Below, one piece after another: positions 35,187 to 44,955 of a DNA stretch of 64,000 nt (position 1 is the stretch's first letter; each line of letters opens with the position of its first letter). Location of the stretch: assembly GCF_030818895.1 (NCBI RefSeq), contig NZ_JAUTBA010000001.1:2728001-2792000 (forward strand), read 5' to 3'. The notes under the pieces were generated by a model that was not told the DNA's origin, did no database searches, and was given only the letters and a program-made list of their open reading frames with translations. The translations under genes and the position numbers were made by a program. The stretch is from Sphingobacterium zeae. GTDB lineage: Bacteria > Bacteroidota > Bacteroidia > Sphingobacteriales > Sphingobacteriaceae.

Positions 35187-35837
35187 TTGATATTTATTGA
35201 AAAAAGTTTAAATTTATGTCACTTTACTATTACTAATCTATCTGTAGACTTGAAAACAATATCGATCACTGGTGAGGAGGATCTATTACAGAAATTACGG
35301 CGTGGCGATAGGAAAGCATTTAAAGAACTTTACGATTTATACCACCGCCGTTTAACCTTAAAGCTTGTTTACCTGCTCAAATCCGAGGAGTTAGCGCAGG
35401 ATGTGCTTCAGGATATTTTTGTAAAAATATGGGAAATCCGTGAAACCATAGACCCAAGCGGTAACTTTGGAGGCTTATTGTATAAAATGGCTGCTAATTT
35501 GGCGAAAAATGTGTTTCGCAAGAGCATCTACGATCAGCTTATGCGCAGCGAGTTTGCCAAAAACGACAGCTATTCGCCTTTTGAGGATTTGGACGATGCA
35601 TCCAATGCAAAGACCATTTTAAACATCGCCCTCGATAGGTTAACGCCGAGGCAGCGCGAGGTGTACTGCCTGCACAAGATTGAAGGCTTGAGCTACCGCG
35701 AAATAAGCAAATTGTTAAGCATCAGTGATTCGGCCATTAACCATCACATCCAGCAGGCCAATAAACTGCTTAAAGAAATTCTAAAGACAGATCGTTTATC
35801 AATCATGCTATTAATTTCCTTTTTTGATAGCTTTTGA
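35187..35837 (+). CDS. ECF-type RNA polymerase sigma factor
   Basis: This is a protein of up to 216 residues. Sigma region 2 is at about 35-100 (R-R-G-D-R-K-A-F-K-E-L-Y, then QDVLQDIFVKIWEIRE) and region 4 at about 150-205 (L-D-R-L-T-P-R-Q-R-E-V-Y, then GLSYREISKLLSISDSAINHH). It belongs to the FecI-like group paired with FecR anti-sigma proteins. The first 25 residues are unusual, so the true start may be a later TTG. It stands 214 bp before FecR and should direct transcription of the following SusCD locus when that SusC senses its substrate. Confidence 0.9.
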   Translation: MIFIEKSLNLCHFTITNLSVDLKTISITGEEDLLQKLRRGDRKAFKELYDLYHRRLTLKLVYLLKSEELAQDVLQDIFVKIWEIRETIDPSGNFGGLLYKMAANLAKNVFRKSIYDQLMRSEFAKNDSYSPFEDLDDASNAKTILNIALDRLTPRQREVYCLHKIEGLSYREISKLLSISDSAINHHIQQANKLLKEILKTDRLSIMLLISFFDSF

Positions 35838-36051
35838 TGTGTTGTACGGCCGTTTTTGTTGATAATAACGGTAGACTGTCCATAATATGCAGCTCTTTCA
35901 TCCGTTTTCAGCGCTAAAAAGCTGCATTTTTAAATTTTGTTTTAATTTTTTTAAAATATTTTCACTTCGGAGTGCTATTTTTCTTTTGTGGCGTGTATTC
36001 ATTGTATAAGAGCCCTGGAATAGGGCTTCGAAAATAACAAGAACACCACAA

Positions 36052-37197
36052 ATGAGAAACCTATTTCTGAAATATCTTAATAATACAATCAGTGCAGAGG
36101 AACTAAAGACCCTCTGCCACTATTGTCAGTTAGATGAAAATGATGCAGAAATTGATATCCTTCTAAAGGAATATTTCCAAGCCCAATCTTTTGCGGATGA
36201 TGCAGCAGTTTATCGCAATTTGGAAAAACAACGCGAGGACTCTTGGGAAAGCATAGAAAAACGGCTGAATGATGACCGGGCTCCAAAGCGGCTGACGCGT
36301 TCCTTCAAGTTGAAATTGAGTATCGCCGCCAGTGTATTGATTTTGGGCTCTTTTTCTTTTTACATGATCGGCCGGCTAAAAGCCGACAGAACACAGGTAA
36401 TCGAACTGCAGGACCTGCAGTCGAATCGGCAGCAGGCAAAACTTATTGTTTCGGATGGCACCGTTTACGATTTGAATGGAAAAAACCACGAGGTCATTTC
36501 CGATAAGAGCGGTATACGCTATAAAAATGGGGATACGCTCGCCAAGGTCACTTCCAGCAAATTGGTAACGTTATTGACGCCTAGCGGCGGGAACTATACG
36601 CTGACATTGGACGATGGTACGCGTGTATGGCTAAACGCGCAGTCGTCCTTGCGGTACCCTACATCCTTCAGTGGTGGAAAGGAACGCGTCGTCGAACTCA
36701 AAGGTGAAGCTTATTTTGAAGTTGCCCACAACAGCAAACAGCCCTTTATCGTCAATACGGCTATACAGAAAGTGAAGGTGCTGGGCACATCTTTTAACAT
36801 CAATGCCTATGCAAATGAAAATAGGACCATTACGACCTTAGTAACTGGGCGTGTTCAAATCAACGATAAATCGGATCGTAAACTGCACATATTGACCCCG
36901 CAGCAACAAGCGAGCAACGACGGTACATCGGTAGCGGTGGAAAATGTGGATACCGATCTTTACACGGCCTGGAAAGAAGGGACTTTCAGGTTCAGGTCAA
37001 CGCCCTTGCCAGTCGCGCTGCGACAGATTGAGCGATGGTACGATCTGGAAATTGATTATAAAGATATCCCCGAAAATATTAGAATACATGCGTCCATTTC
37101 CCGGGATAGCAATCTGTCAACCGTATTGCATGCATTGGAAAAAATCACAGGTTTAAAGTTTAATGTAAAGGGAAGGAGTGTGCGTATGATGAAATAA
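36052..37197 (+). CDS. FecR family anti-sigma factor
   Basis: This is a 381-residue protein. The cytoplasmic N-terminus (1-85, rich in acidic residues) binds sigma. One membrane helix is at about 87-107 (A-A-S-V-L-I-L-G-S-F-S-F). The periplasmic FecR domain follows (TLDDGTRVWLNAQSSLRYP, then VELKGEAYFEVAHN), and a C-terminal DUF4974-like domain (PLPVALRQIERWYDLEIDY). It holds the ECF sigma inactive until contacted by the STN domain of the downstream SusC. A small hairpin (AGCCCT 36011 / AGGGCT 36022) lies in its leader. Confidence 0.92.
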   Translation: MRNLFLKYLNNTISAEELKTLCHYCQLDENDAEIDILLKEYFQAQSFADDAAVYRNLEKQREDSWESIEKRLNDDRAPKRLTRSFKLKLSIAASVLILGSFSFYMIGRLKADRTQVIELQDLQSNRQQAKLIVSDGTVYDLNGKNHEVISDKSGIRYKNGDTLAKVTSSKLVTLLTPSGGNYTLTLDDGTRVWLNAQSSLRYPTSFSGGKERVVELKGEAYFEVAHNSKQPFIVNTAIQKVKVLGTSFNINAYANENRTITTLVTGRVQINDKSDRKLHILTPQQQASNDGTSVAVENVDTDLYTAWKEGTFRFRSTPLPVALRQIERWYDLEIDYKDIPENIRIHASISRDSNLSTVLHALEKITGLKFNVKGRSVRMMK

Positions 37198-37322
37198 AGG
37201 ACTATACTTCTAAAATCGGTTCTTATAAAGAATAGTTGATGGTGTGGGGACACCACCAACATAGAGATCCGATATCTGACGATATTGAAAAAACTATCAA
37301 ACTATCTAATCATTACAAAATT

Positions 37323-40300
37323 ATGAATTATTTCCTTTTCCACAAGGGTAAGGGGAGCTGTGTATTGCCTCGGAGGTATGATCAACTAGCCATTCCATAT
37401 ACATTTTCAAAAATTCTCACGAGAACACTGTTTATATTCATCCTATTAATGGGTGGGCTATGCGCATCACAGGCGCAGACGGTGTCGCTCAATTTAAAAA
37501 ATGCCTCATTTGTAGAGGCTACAGAAACGATCAGTAAACAGACAAGATATGACTTCTCTTATAATGATCAGATCTTAAAAAAAGCAAAGCCGGTAACCTT
37601 AAAGGTCGTCAACGAACCTTTAAACAATGTGTTAAAAAAACTATTCGCGCAGCAGCCTTTAAGTTATGAGATCAAAGACCGGATGATCATTATTTTTGAA
37701 AAAAGTCCAACCGTTCCCACACGGGGCGGGTCCGTTTTATCGGTCACGCCGGTCAATGGTCGGGTAACCAATGAATCGGGCAATCCATTGATTGGTGCCA
37801 CCATCAAAGTCAAGAATGAGGCGTTCTCTACACGAACGGATAAGTTTGGCAACTTTGTAATTCCGGCCCAATATGTCGACGCTATACTCGAAATACACCA
37901 TTTGGGGTATGCCAAGCTGGAGGTAAATGCACAGCGGGCCCGAACGGTGACCTTACAAATGACGGCCGCTAAGCTGAGCGAGGTAAACGTTGTTGTCAAT
38001 ACGGGATACCAAAAAATTGATAAACGGCATCTTACCAGTGCGGTAACAACACTAAAAATGGATGATATCCTTACGCCGGGCATCAATACCATTGACAAGC
38101 TGCTGGAAGGAAGGGTACCCGGCTTGGTCTTTATGCAAAATTCGGGTCAGGTAGGGGCCGCACCTAAATTGAGAATACGCGGAACATCAACCATCTTGGG
38201 CAACAGAGAACCATTGTGGGTGCTCGACGGAATAGTGTTGACCGACCCCGTCAATGTAGACCCCCAGCAGATCAACGACCTTGATTTTGTTAATCTGTTG
38301 GGAAATGCCATTGCAGGTTTGAATCCGGAGGATATCGAACAGATTGATGTGCTCAAGGATGCCTCGGCAACCGCCTTATATGGCGCGAAAGCAGGCAACG
38401 GCGTTATCGTTATTACCACAAAGAAGGGAAAACCCGGAAAGCCAACCGTTACTTACTCGACCACGGGTACGTATACCAGAAGACCGCGCTATTCGGATCG
38501 AAATATGTATATGATGAACTCGCAGGAGCGCATGGACGTGTCGAAAGAGATGATCGATAGGGGTATGCATTATAATAATGTAACGGAATGGGCGGGCTAT
38601 GAAAAAGCGCTTCAGGATTATTACAAAGGAAAGATTGATTATGCTGAGTTTAAAAGGCAGAGCGATTACTATGCCAATGTCAATACGGATTGGCTCGGAT
38701 TGCTGACCAAAGATTCTTATTCACACAATCATACGCTAAGTCTCTCCGGAGGTGCGCAGGATGTACGATATTATTCATCAATCGGCTATCAGGATGAGCG
38801 CGGCGTTATTAAAGGAGAGGTCGGAAAGCGTTATTCGGCCATGATGAACATTACGGCAGATTACAAAAAGTTCATGGCACAGCTTTCTTTTAATGGCAAT
38901 TATTCAAAGAGGGACTATTCTCCCACAGACCTGGGTGTAATGAACTATGCTTATAACACAAGCAGAACAGTGCCTGCCTATAATCCGGATGGAAGTCTGT
39001 TTTTTTATCCAAGAACGGATAATTCTCAAGTATATAACTACAATATATTGAAGGAACAGGAGAATAGCGGCGACGAGACAAACCTCATGGCGGCCAACAT
39101 CAAGGCTTTGCTTAAGTATAAGATTTTACGTGGGCTTGATGTGGAAGGAACATTTGCCTATGGTATCAGCAACAATACCAGAGAATTATACTATACCAAA
39201 GACACTTATTACATCCATAAACTGCGCGCTGATCGATCTTTTCGTAATGACCTGAGCCCGGTCGGTGGGGAGCTGCAACGTGGCGAGTCGCGCAACAACA
39301 ACTATACCGCACGCTTGCAGGCCAATTATGTCACATCGTTGGGAGCAGAAAAAAAGCATCTCTTATCTGCGACATCTGGTATAGAGATTAAGTCCAATGA
39401 ATACAATGAATTTAATATTACCCGAAGAGGATATTTTAAGGAGATGGGCGGATATTTTGATATTGTACCTACAAGTTATACCGCCTATTATCAGCAATGG
39501 ATGAGCACAAAACCGGCATTGGGCTACTACGGCAGGCAATTGACCAATGAGCTTGCCTGGTATGGCACTGCAGGATACTCCTGGAACGACCGCTATATAT
39601 TCAATGTGCATGTACGCGGTGAACAGTCTAATCTGTTCGGAAGACGTTCCAACAATAAATTTATGCCCATATGGGCGCTGTCCGGAAGGTGGAACATGAA
39701 AGAAGATCTGCTCAGTAAGGTCGAGTGGGTCAATGATCTTGCCATGAAGGCCTCGTGGGGATGGCAGGGAAATATGCTCCCGGGCCAGTCTGCTTACATG
39801 ATCATCCGGCAGTCTTTAAATACCGATCCCTATTACAATTCGACATTTTCAAATATTGTAAATTACCCGAATCCTGATTTGAAATGGGAGCGTACCTCGT
39901 CGTCCAATGTGGGTGTGGATTTCTCCCTTTTCGGAAATAAAGTAAAGGGTACGCTATCTTACTTTTACAAGAAAACGAAAGACGCTTTCCTCAATAAAAC
40001 AGTATCGGAGATCAACGGATTGGAGTCTTATGTCATCAATAGCGGCACACTCGAAAATAAGGGTGTTGAAGTGGCATTAAGTATCACGGCTATCGATAAT
40101 GCTGGTCTGGACAAGTCCCGCCGCGGTTTTGTGTGGCGTTTTGACCCGCAGTTGGGGCAGGTGCTCAACAAGGTATTAAACCGGGCCATAAACAACCGAA
40201 ATAATGTGCTCATCGATAATCTGACCTATAATAATTTTCTGAATGGAAGTGTGCAACTGGCGGGTAAACCCATCAATACGTTTTACTCCTATAAGTTCAA

Positions 40301-40997
40301 AGGGCTAAGTGCTGTGGATGGATCCCCAATTTTCTATGGAACCGAAGCTGAACAGGCCGCTGCATACGAGGAGAAATATTCCCAAATGGAAAAAGAAGAT
40401 GTATACCTCGAAGTGATGGATGAATCGGGGCGTCGTGAACCCTTTATACAGGGCGGACTATCGAATTACTTTGGCTGGCGCAACTTTGGATTCTCGTTCA
40501 ATCTGACCTATTCTTTAGGAAACAAAATCCGTTTAATGAAAATTGCTTCGGGTTATGCATCCACCAATGTCTATCCACAACAGAATATGCGCAAAGAATT
40601 TGTCAGAAGATGGCGCCAACCGGGCGACGAAGCCTATACCGATATCCCTGGCCTGCAGGTTTCCAACAGCATCAACATGTCCTGGTGGCAGCTGTATCCG
40701 GCAACAGAATATGATTTAGGCGGCAGTGCGTATGAAATGTATGATAACTCGGATGTACGCCTGGTGAGCGCAGATCATCTGAAGCTGCAATCGGCCTCGT
40801 TGCGGTACAATTTTGCGGAGAAAATGACCAAGAAACTGGGGCTGAGCGCTGCTTATGTCAGTATTACCGGCACCAATCTGTTTATGCTCAGCAGTAAAAA
40901 ACTCAAAGGCCAAGATCCGACGCAATCGGGTTCAACCCCCAATATTAATCTTTCAGTAAGGCCCACATTTTCGGGAAGCCTTAATGTATCCTTTTAA
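37323..40997 (+). CDS. SusC/RagA-like TonB-dependent receptor with STN signalling domain
   Basis: This protein has about 1224 residues from ATG 37323; the frame is open upstream to 37236, but the signal peptide (L-F-I-F-I-L-L-M-G-G-L-C-A-S-Q-A-Q) favours this start. Domains in order: STN/secretin-like (SLNLKNASFVEATETISKQ), CarboxypepD-regulatory-like (VTNESGNPLIGATIKVKNEA), TonB plug (LWVLDGIVL, then IDVLKDASATALYGAKAGNG) and barrel. The STN domain contacts FecR, so ligand import would release the ECF sigma encoded upstream. It partners the SusD gene 12 bp downstream. The substrate is unknown; peptide import is suggested by the protease genes of the locus. Confidence 0.95.
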   Translation: MNYFLFHKGKGSCVLPRRYDQLAIPYTFSKILTRTLFIFILLMGGLCASQAQTVSLNLKNASFVEATETISKQTRYDFSYNDQILKKAKPVTLKVVNEPLNNVLKKLFAQQPLSYEIKDRMIIIFEKSPTVPTRGGSVLSVTPVNGRVTNESGNPLIGATIKVKNEAFSTRTDKFGNFVIPAQYVDAILEIHHLGYAKLEVNAQRARTVTLQMTAAKLSEVNVVVNTGYQKIDKRHLTSAVTTLKMDDILTPGINTIDKLLEGRVPGLVFMQNSGQVGAAPKLRIRGTSTILGNREPLWVLDGIVLTDPVNVDPQQINDLDFVNLLGNAIAGLNPEDIEQIDVLKDASATALYGAKAGNGVIVITTKKGKPGKPTVTYSTTGTYTRRPRYSDRNMYMMNSQERMDVSKEMIDRGMHYNNVTEWAGYEKALQDYYKGKIDYAEFKRQSDYYANVNTDWLGLLTKDSYSHNHTLSLSGGAQDVRYYSSIGYQDERGVIKGEVGKRYSAMMNITADYKKFMAQLSFNGNYSKRDYSPTDLGVMNYAYNTSRTVPAYNPDGSLFFYPRTDNSQVYNYNILKEQENSGDETNLMAANIKALLKYKILRGLDVEGTFAYGISNNTRELYYTKDTYYIHKLRADRSFRNDLSPVGGELQRGESRNNNYTARLQANYVTSLGAEKKHLLSATSGIEIKSNEYNEFNITRRGYFKEMGGYFDIVPTSYTAYYQQWMSTKPALGYYGRQLTNELAWYGTAGYSWNDRYIFNVHVRGEQSNLFGRRSNNKFMPIWALSGRWNMKEDLLSKVEWVNDLAMKASWGWQGNMLPGQSAYMIIRQSLNTDPYYNSTFSNIVNYPNPDLKWERTSSSNVGVDFSLFGNKVKGTLSYFYKKTKDAFLNKTVSEINGLESYVINSGTLENKGVEVALSITAIDNAGLDKSRRGFVWRFDPQLGQVLNKVLNRAINNRNNVLIDNLTYNNFLNGSVQLAGKPINTFYSYKFKGLSAVDGSPIFYGTEAEQAAAYEEKYSQMEKEDVYLEVMDESGRREPFIQGGLSNYFGWRNFGFSFNLTYSLGNKIRLMKIASGYASTNVYPQQNMRKEFVRRWRQPGDEAYTDIPGLQVSNSINMSWWQLYPATEYDLGGSAYEMYDNSDVRLVSADHLKLQSASLRYNFAEKMTKKLGLSAAYVSITGTNLFMLSSKKLKGQDPTQSGSTPNINLSVRPTFSGSLNVSF

Positions 40998-41009
40998 ATC
41001 GAGTCTATT

Positions 41010-42593
41010 ATGAAATTTATGTATTTAATTTTACCATTGGTTTGCCTCACAGCTTCATGTGGCAAATTTCTGGAAGAGTACTCAACAGATCAGAAATATG
41101 TCGAAACCACAGCAGATCTCAAGAGTCTGATGATCGGCGAGGCGTATATAAATAACCTGACATTTTCGATCTATAATCAGGCAACCATGGGCACATTAAC
41201 CTCAGAGACGGGCATTACGGCACCCTGGTTACACGTGATGGATGATGACAGTGAACCTTTTTTAGTCGATTATGTAGCGACCGATCAAGTGACGCCATTT
41301 TATATGTTATCGAGTTTTCACAATTGGAGTCAGGAACCTGCACGCAGTATCCTTAACATGGAATGGACAGACGTGTTTTGGCGGAAGCTCTACAAACGCA
41401 TCGGTGCGCTCAACGCCATTCTTTTTCAGGCGGAAAGCCTAGCGGAAAAGACGCCCGGTGACGACGAACTGAAGCACCTGCGCGGTGAGGCTTATTTTCT
41501 GCGGGCTTATTATTACTTCCTGTTGCAAAATACGTATGGTTCACCGTATCGCAAGTCCACCGCTGCTGCTGACGAAGGGGTGCCCTTAAAGGTCAGTGAA
41601 AAGGTGGAAGACCGGTATTTTAAACGCGATAAGAATGAAGCGATTTATAAGCAGATGGTAGCAGATCTCGAACAAGCTGCAAACTACCTCAGCAATTATA
41701 ATCCTGTTTCCAAATTACAGGTGGGCATTGCGGCCGTCAAAATCTTACAGAGCAGGGTGTATCTGTATATGGAAGATTACGATAAGGTTGTAGCTTCGCT
41801 GGATGGCTTCGAATCGTTGGGATATGCGGTGTCCGACCTGAACCAATATGTGCAGAATTCCAGCTTTAGCGCCCGCAGTTCCAGTGAGACCGTGTTTACG
41901 ATGGGTACAAATATGATTCCTACGGTTTTTTTAAACGATTCAATGGGTGCGTATGGCGGCGATGACCGCCGTGCATCGGCGTTCAAAAGTTCAGATAACC
42001 TGATGCAAACCTATGAGCAGGAGGATTTAAGACCAGCAGCTTTCTTTATGCGTTCGACAAAGAATAAAGCCTGGTTGCCTGCCAAATACCGTACATGGAA
42101 AACCTACAACGATCCTGAACAGGTGTCTTGTCTTTTTTCATTCCGCGCCGCTGAGGTTGTATTGAACCGGGCCGAGGCGATGGCCATGCTTGGCTCAGAT
42201 GTACAGGCACGAAATGAGCTGCAGACGCTTCGTCAAAAGCGCTTAAAAAATGCAACAGCGGCTGCAATACCGCAGTCCAACGCCGCGCTGGTTGATTTTA
42301 TCCGGCAGGAGCGCCGTCGTGAGCTGTGTTTCGAAGGCCACCGTTGGTTTGACCTGAGACGATATGCAGTAAATTCCAGATATCCGCTGCCAGCTTCATT
42401 TACCATTAAACACCCGACATACAATTACGATGCGCAATCCAATGCGTTCACACGCGCAGGGTATTATGTGCTCCAAGGTGTCCAGCAGGATGCTGCTTGT
42501 TGGCAGGTGCCTATACCGAAGTATGCTATAGAGTTTAACCGTGGCGATCTAACCAATCCTGTGCGTCCGGAACGTGCTGTTCAACCCTTGTAA
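41010..42593 (+). CDS. SusD/RagB-like nutrient-binding lipoprotein
   Basis: This 527-residue protein has a lipoprotein signal ending L-T-A-S-C (lipidated Cys 17) followed by G-K-F-L-E-E-Y-S-T-D. SusD-like TPR helices include RGEAYFLRAYYYFLLQNTYG, and the C-terminal RagB signature is ERRRELCFEGHRWFDLRRY. It binds the nutrient on the outer surface as the lid of the preceding SusC. It is 12 bp after susC and 10 bp before the next lipoprotein gene. Confidence 0.95.
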   Translation: MKFMYLILPLVCLTASCGKFLEEYSTDQKYVETTADLKSLMIGEAYINNLTFSIYNQATMGTLTSETGITAPWLHVMDDDSEPFLVDYVATDQVTPFYMLSSFHNWSQEPARSILNMEWTDVFWRKLYKRIGALNAILFQAESLAEKTPGDDELKHLRGEAYFLRAYYYFLLQNTYGSPYRKSTAAADEGVPLKVSEKVEDRYFKRDKNEAIYKQMVADLEQAANYLSNYNPVSKLQVGIAAVKILQSRVYLYMEDYDKVVASLDGFESLGYAVSDLNQYVQNSSFSARSSSETVFTMGTNMIPTVFLNDSMGAYGGDDRRASAFKSSDNLMQTYEQEDLRPAAFFMRSTKNKAWLPAKYRTWKTYNDPEQVSCLFSFRAAEVVLNRAEAMAMLGSDVQARNELQTLRQKRLKNATAAAIPQSNAALVDFIRQERRRELCFEGHRWFDLRRYAVNSRYPLPASFTIKHPTYNYDAQSNAFTRAGYYVLQGVQQDAACWQVPIPKYAIEFNRGDLTNPVRPERAVQPL

Positions 42594-42603
42594 TTCCGTC
42601 GTT

Positions 42604-43527
42604 ATGAAAAATATACTTTATATGATTTCGCTCATCGTTCTTGCACTGACAGGGGGATGCAGCAAAGAGGAGACCACCGTCTTTAATGACTACGATAAAA
42701 ATTGGTTGGTGGTAGAAGATGATGCCAATGATGCTTCGACCCATGCGAGATATCTTTTCTTTAAAGAAACGGGCATACCGGTATTTGCAAATGACACGAT
42801 TGGTTCGCAGCAGCGCATCGATGTTTTCGGAAAGGAGTATACCCATTATGAAAAGCTATCCATGAGTTATTCGCTGGGTGGGGTGCAGACTGGTGCTCCG
42901 CCGCTGGTACAGTCATTTTCCTATTGCAACAAAGCCGATGTGGTGGCGGCACTTACCTTTCTCCGGGAAGAAATAATTCCTGTGTTGCCCCAAGGAGTGC
43001 ATGTGCCGAGCATTCTCTTGGTGGATAATATGACGAGCAATGCTTTTGGATCGTATGCTTTTAAGGGGTTCAATACCGTAGTGATCGCACAGGTATCTAA
43101 AATTACGGGTATGGATGCGGCTACCCGGGCAAACTACAAAGGGGCAATTTTAAGGGCAATACTGACCAATACCATTCTGGACAGCAGATTCAACAGCTCG
43201 CTGGACAAATTTTATGCAGTATCCAGAAAATATGTGCCCAACATGGATGCTTATGGCCTTTATATCTATTCATTAACCGCCACCAACGTGAAGGGACTTC
43301 CTGATGGCGTGCCCATCACATTACAAGCAATAGGCTTTTTGGGCACTGATCCCCGAAATCCCTATTATACGCCCATGTCGACATGGATGGATGTGTGTAT
43401 GTACCTCGAGGCGGCTGTGGCCAATACGCAAGCGCAGTTTAAACAGAAATATGGCGATAATCAGCGCATCATGGATAAGTATGCCATCATGCGCCAGATC
43501 ATGGATCAGGTAAATCTAAAACAATAA
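42604..43527 (+). CDS. Lipoprotein of the putative zinc-metallopeptidase (Peptidase_Mx1-like) family, HExxH lost
   Basis: The protein is about 307 residues from ATG 42604 (M-K-N-I-L-Y), with a lipobox L-A-L-T-G-G-C. The overall layout (Y-D-K-N-W-L-V, S-I-L-L-V-D-N, F-N-T-V-V-I-A) follows the SusD-linked putative zinc-binding metallopeptidases of Bacteroidota, about 300 residues long. Members normally carry HExxH after the T-V-V-I-A strand. Here that region reads G-A-I-L-R-A-I-L-T-N and has no such motif, so the protein is probably a non-catalytic, peptide-binding homologue. It is in the SusCD operon and exposed on the cell surface. Confidence 0.65.
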   Translation: MKNILYMISLIVLALTGGCSKEETTVFNDYDKNWLVVEDDANDASTHARYLFFKETGIPVFANDTIGSQQRIDVFGKEYTHYEKLSMSYSLGGVQTGAPPLVQSFSYCNKADVVAALTFLREEIIPVLPQGVHVPSILLVDNMTSNAFGSYAFKGFNTVVIAQVSKITGMDAATRANYKGAILRAILTNTILDSRFNSSLDKFYAVSRKYVPNMDAYGLYIYSLTATNVKGLPDGVPITLQAIGFLGTDPRNPYYTPMSTWMDVCMYLEAAVANTQAQFKQKYGDNQRIMDKYAIMRQIMDQVNLKQ

Positions 43528-43569
43528 GGAAGTCTAATTACATAAAACGATAGTTAAGCAATTTTTAAA

Positions 43570-44934
43570 ATGAATAAACAAATAAATAAAATGAGAAATA
43601 TAGTAATGTTAATGTTGGGTGTTACGTTCTCGACATCGCTCGCTGCGCAGACAACAATCCGGGGGAAGTTTAGTAAAATATTGCCGAATGGTGTAGATGT
43701 TGATCGGGTATTTTTTTCCAAACCAGATGATGGTGGTCCGATTGTCGTTGAAGAAATACTAAAATCAAAGTCAGATCAAACTTTCCAGGCGACACTTAAG
43801 CCAGCTGATCTGAACGTGATCCGATATATTGGCGTTTTCGATGAGCAATATCCTGTGTATATACGCCCTGGCGAAAAATTGTCTATTGAAGCTGGTGATG
43901 GTAAAATAAGTTATTCGGGCAACGTGAGCAAAGAAAACCAGGTTTTTGCCGCTTGGTACAAGCTCATTGCGCCTTTAAGAAATTACGGCTATACAAAAAA
44001 AGGGTATACCCTTCCTACTGATCGTTATGTTTCCCTGCTTGATTCGTTGGAGAAACCGGTACAGGATTTTGTGAAAAATATTCGTACAGGCAACGATAGC
44101 TTCGATAAGCAGGTCAAATATTTACTGCCGTACAGCTATAAGTTTGACCTATTGATGCCGTTGGCTACAGGTCTTTCCTTTAGATCCAAAAACGAATATC
44201 CTGTCCAGGTAGCTAAATTGATCGAAGAAGAAAAATTTGCCGATGCGAATCTGTGGTCGCTGCCCTTGGCATATAATTATATGTCCAATTTCAGTTTCGT
44301 AAAATACATTCTTTATAATAATAAGCAAGGGATTGCCGGCGAAATGCTCGTGCCCGAAATTGCAGACGACCAGCTGCGGGCGAAATTTATATTAGCGCAC
44401 GCGCAGCGCGGAGTGACACAGAGTCTAGTCAAATTTTTGGAAGGTAATCGTAAATACATGAGGGATGATGCGCAGAAAAAAGAACTAGCTTTATTGCTCC
44501 GTCGTGCCAATTTACAGATTGCCGGTGGATCGTGGATTGATTTCTCCTATCCTGATGTCAATGGTAAGATGCATAGTCTTTCCGAAAACCTCGGAAAGGT
44601 GGTGTTGCTGGATCTATGGGCAACATGGTGCGCCCCTTGTCTGGCTGAAATACCCGCATTAGAAAAATTAGAGAAAGAACTTGAAGGAAAAGATGTGGTT
44701 TTTATTAGTCTATCGCTGGATACCGATAAGGCAAAATGGCAGAATATGGTCAAACAAAAGCAATTGTCTGGTGTTCAGCTTTTTTCAAACAGCGAGCCGC
44801 GCTTTATGCAGGATTATGAAGTCACTGAAATTCCGCGTTACATTGTGTTTGACAAGAACGGTAAAACGGTCAATTTTAATGCGCCGAGGCCTTCTGATCC
44901 AAAATTGAAAACACTAATTGAGTCAAATCTTTAA
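43570..44934 (+). CDS. TlpA-family thioredoxin with N-terminal DUF4369-like region
   Basis: This is a 454-residue protein. The signal segment is at about 10-26 (I-V-M-L-M-L-G-V-T-F-S-T-S-L-A-A-Q). A beta-rich N-terminal domain is at about 28-120, a helical middle follows, and the thioredoxin domain runs from 325 to the end. The redox motif is L-W-A-T-W-C-A-P-C with Cys 354 and 357, and the cis-Pro loop is V-T-E-I-P-R-Y-I-V-F. It is likely a periplasmic disulfide reductase or folding helper, fourth of the SusCD operon and 21 bp before a second thioredoxin. A short alternative start (M-R-N-I, codon 43597) is possible. Confidence 0.85.
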   Translation: MNKQINKMRNIVMLMLGVTFSTSLAAQTTIRGKFSKILPNGVDVDRVFFSKPDDGGPIVVEEILKSKSDQTFQATLKPADLNVIRYIGVFDEQYPVYIRPGEKLSIEAGDGKISYSGNVSKENQVFAAWYKLIAPLRNYGYTKKGYTLPTDRYVSLLDSLEKPVQDFVKNIRTGNDSFDKQVKYLLPYSYKFDLLMPLATGLSFRSKNEYPVQVAKLIEEEKFADANLWSLPLAYNYMSNFSFVKYILYNNKQGIAGEMLVPEIADDQLRAKFILAHAQRGVTQSLVKFLEGNRKYMRDDAQKKELALLLRRANLQIAGGSWIDFSYPDVNGKMHSLSENLGKVVLLDLWATWCAPCLAEIPALEKLEKELEGKDVVFISLSLDTDKAKWQNMVKQKQLSGVQLFSNSEPRFMQDYEVTEIPRYIVFDKNGKTVNFNAPRPSDPKLKTLIESNL

Positions 44935-44955
44935 AATTAGCTTAAACACAATAAA

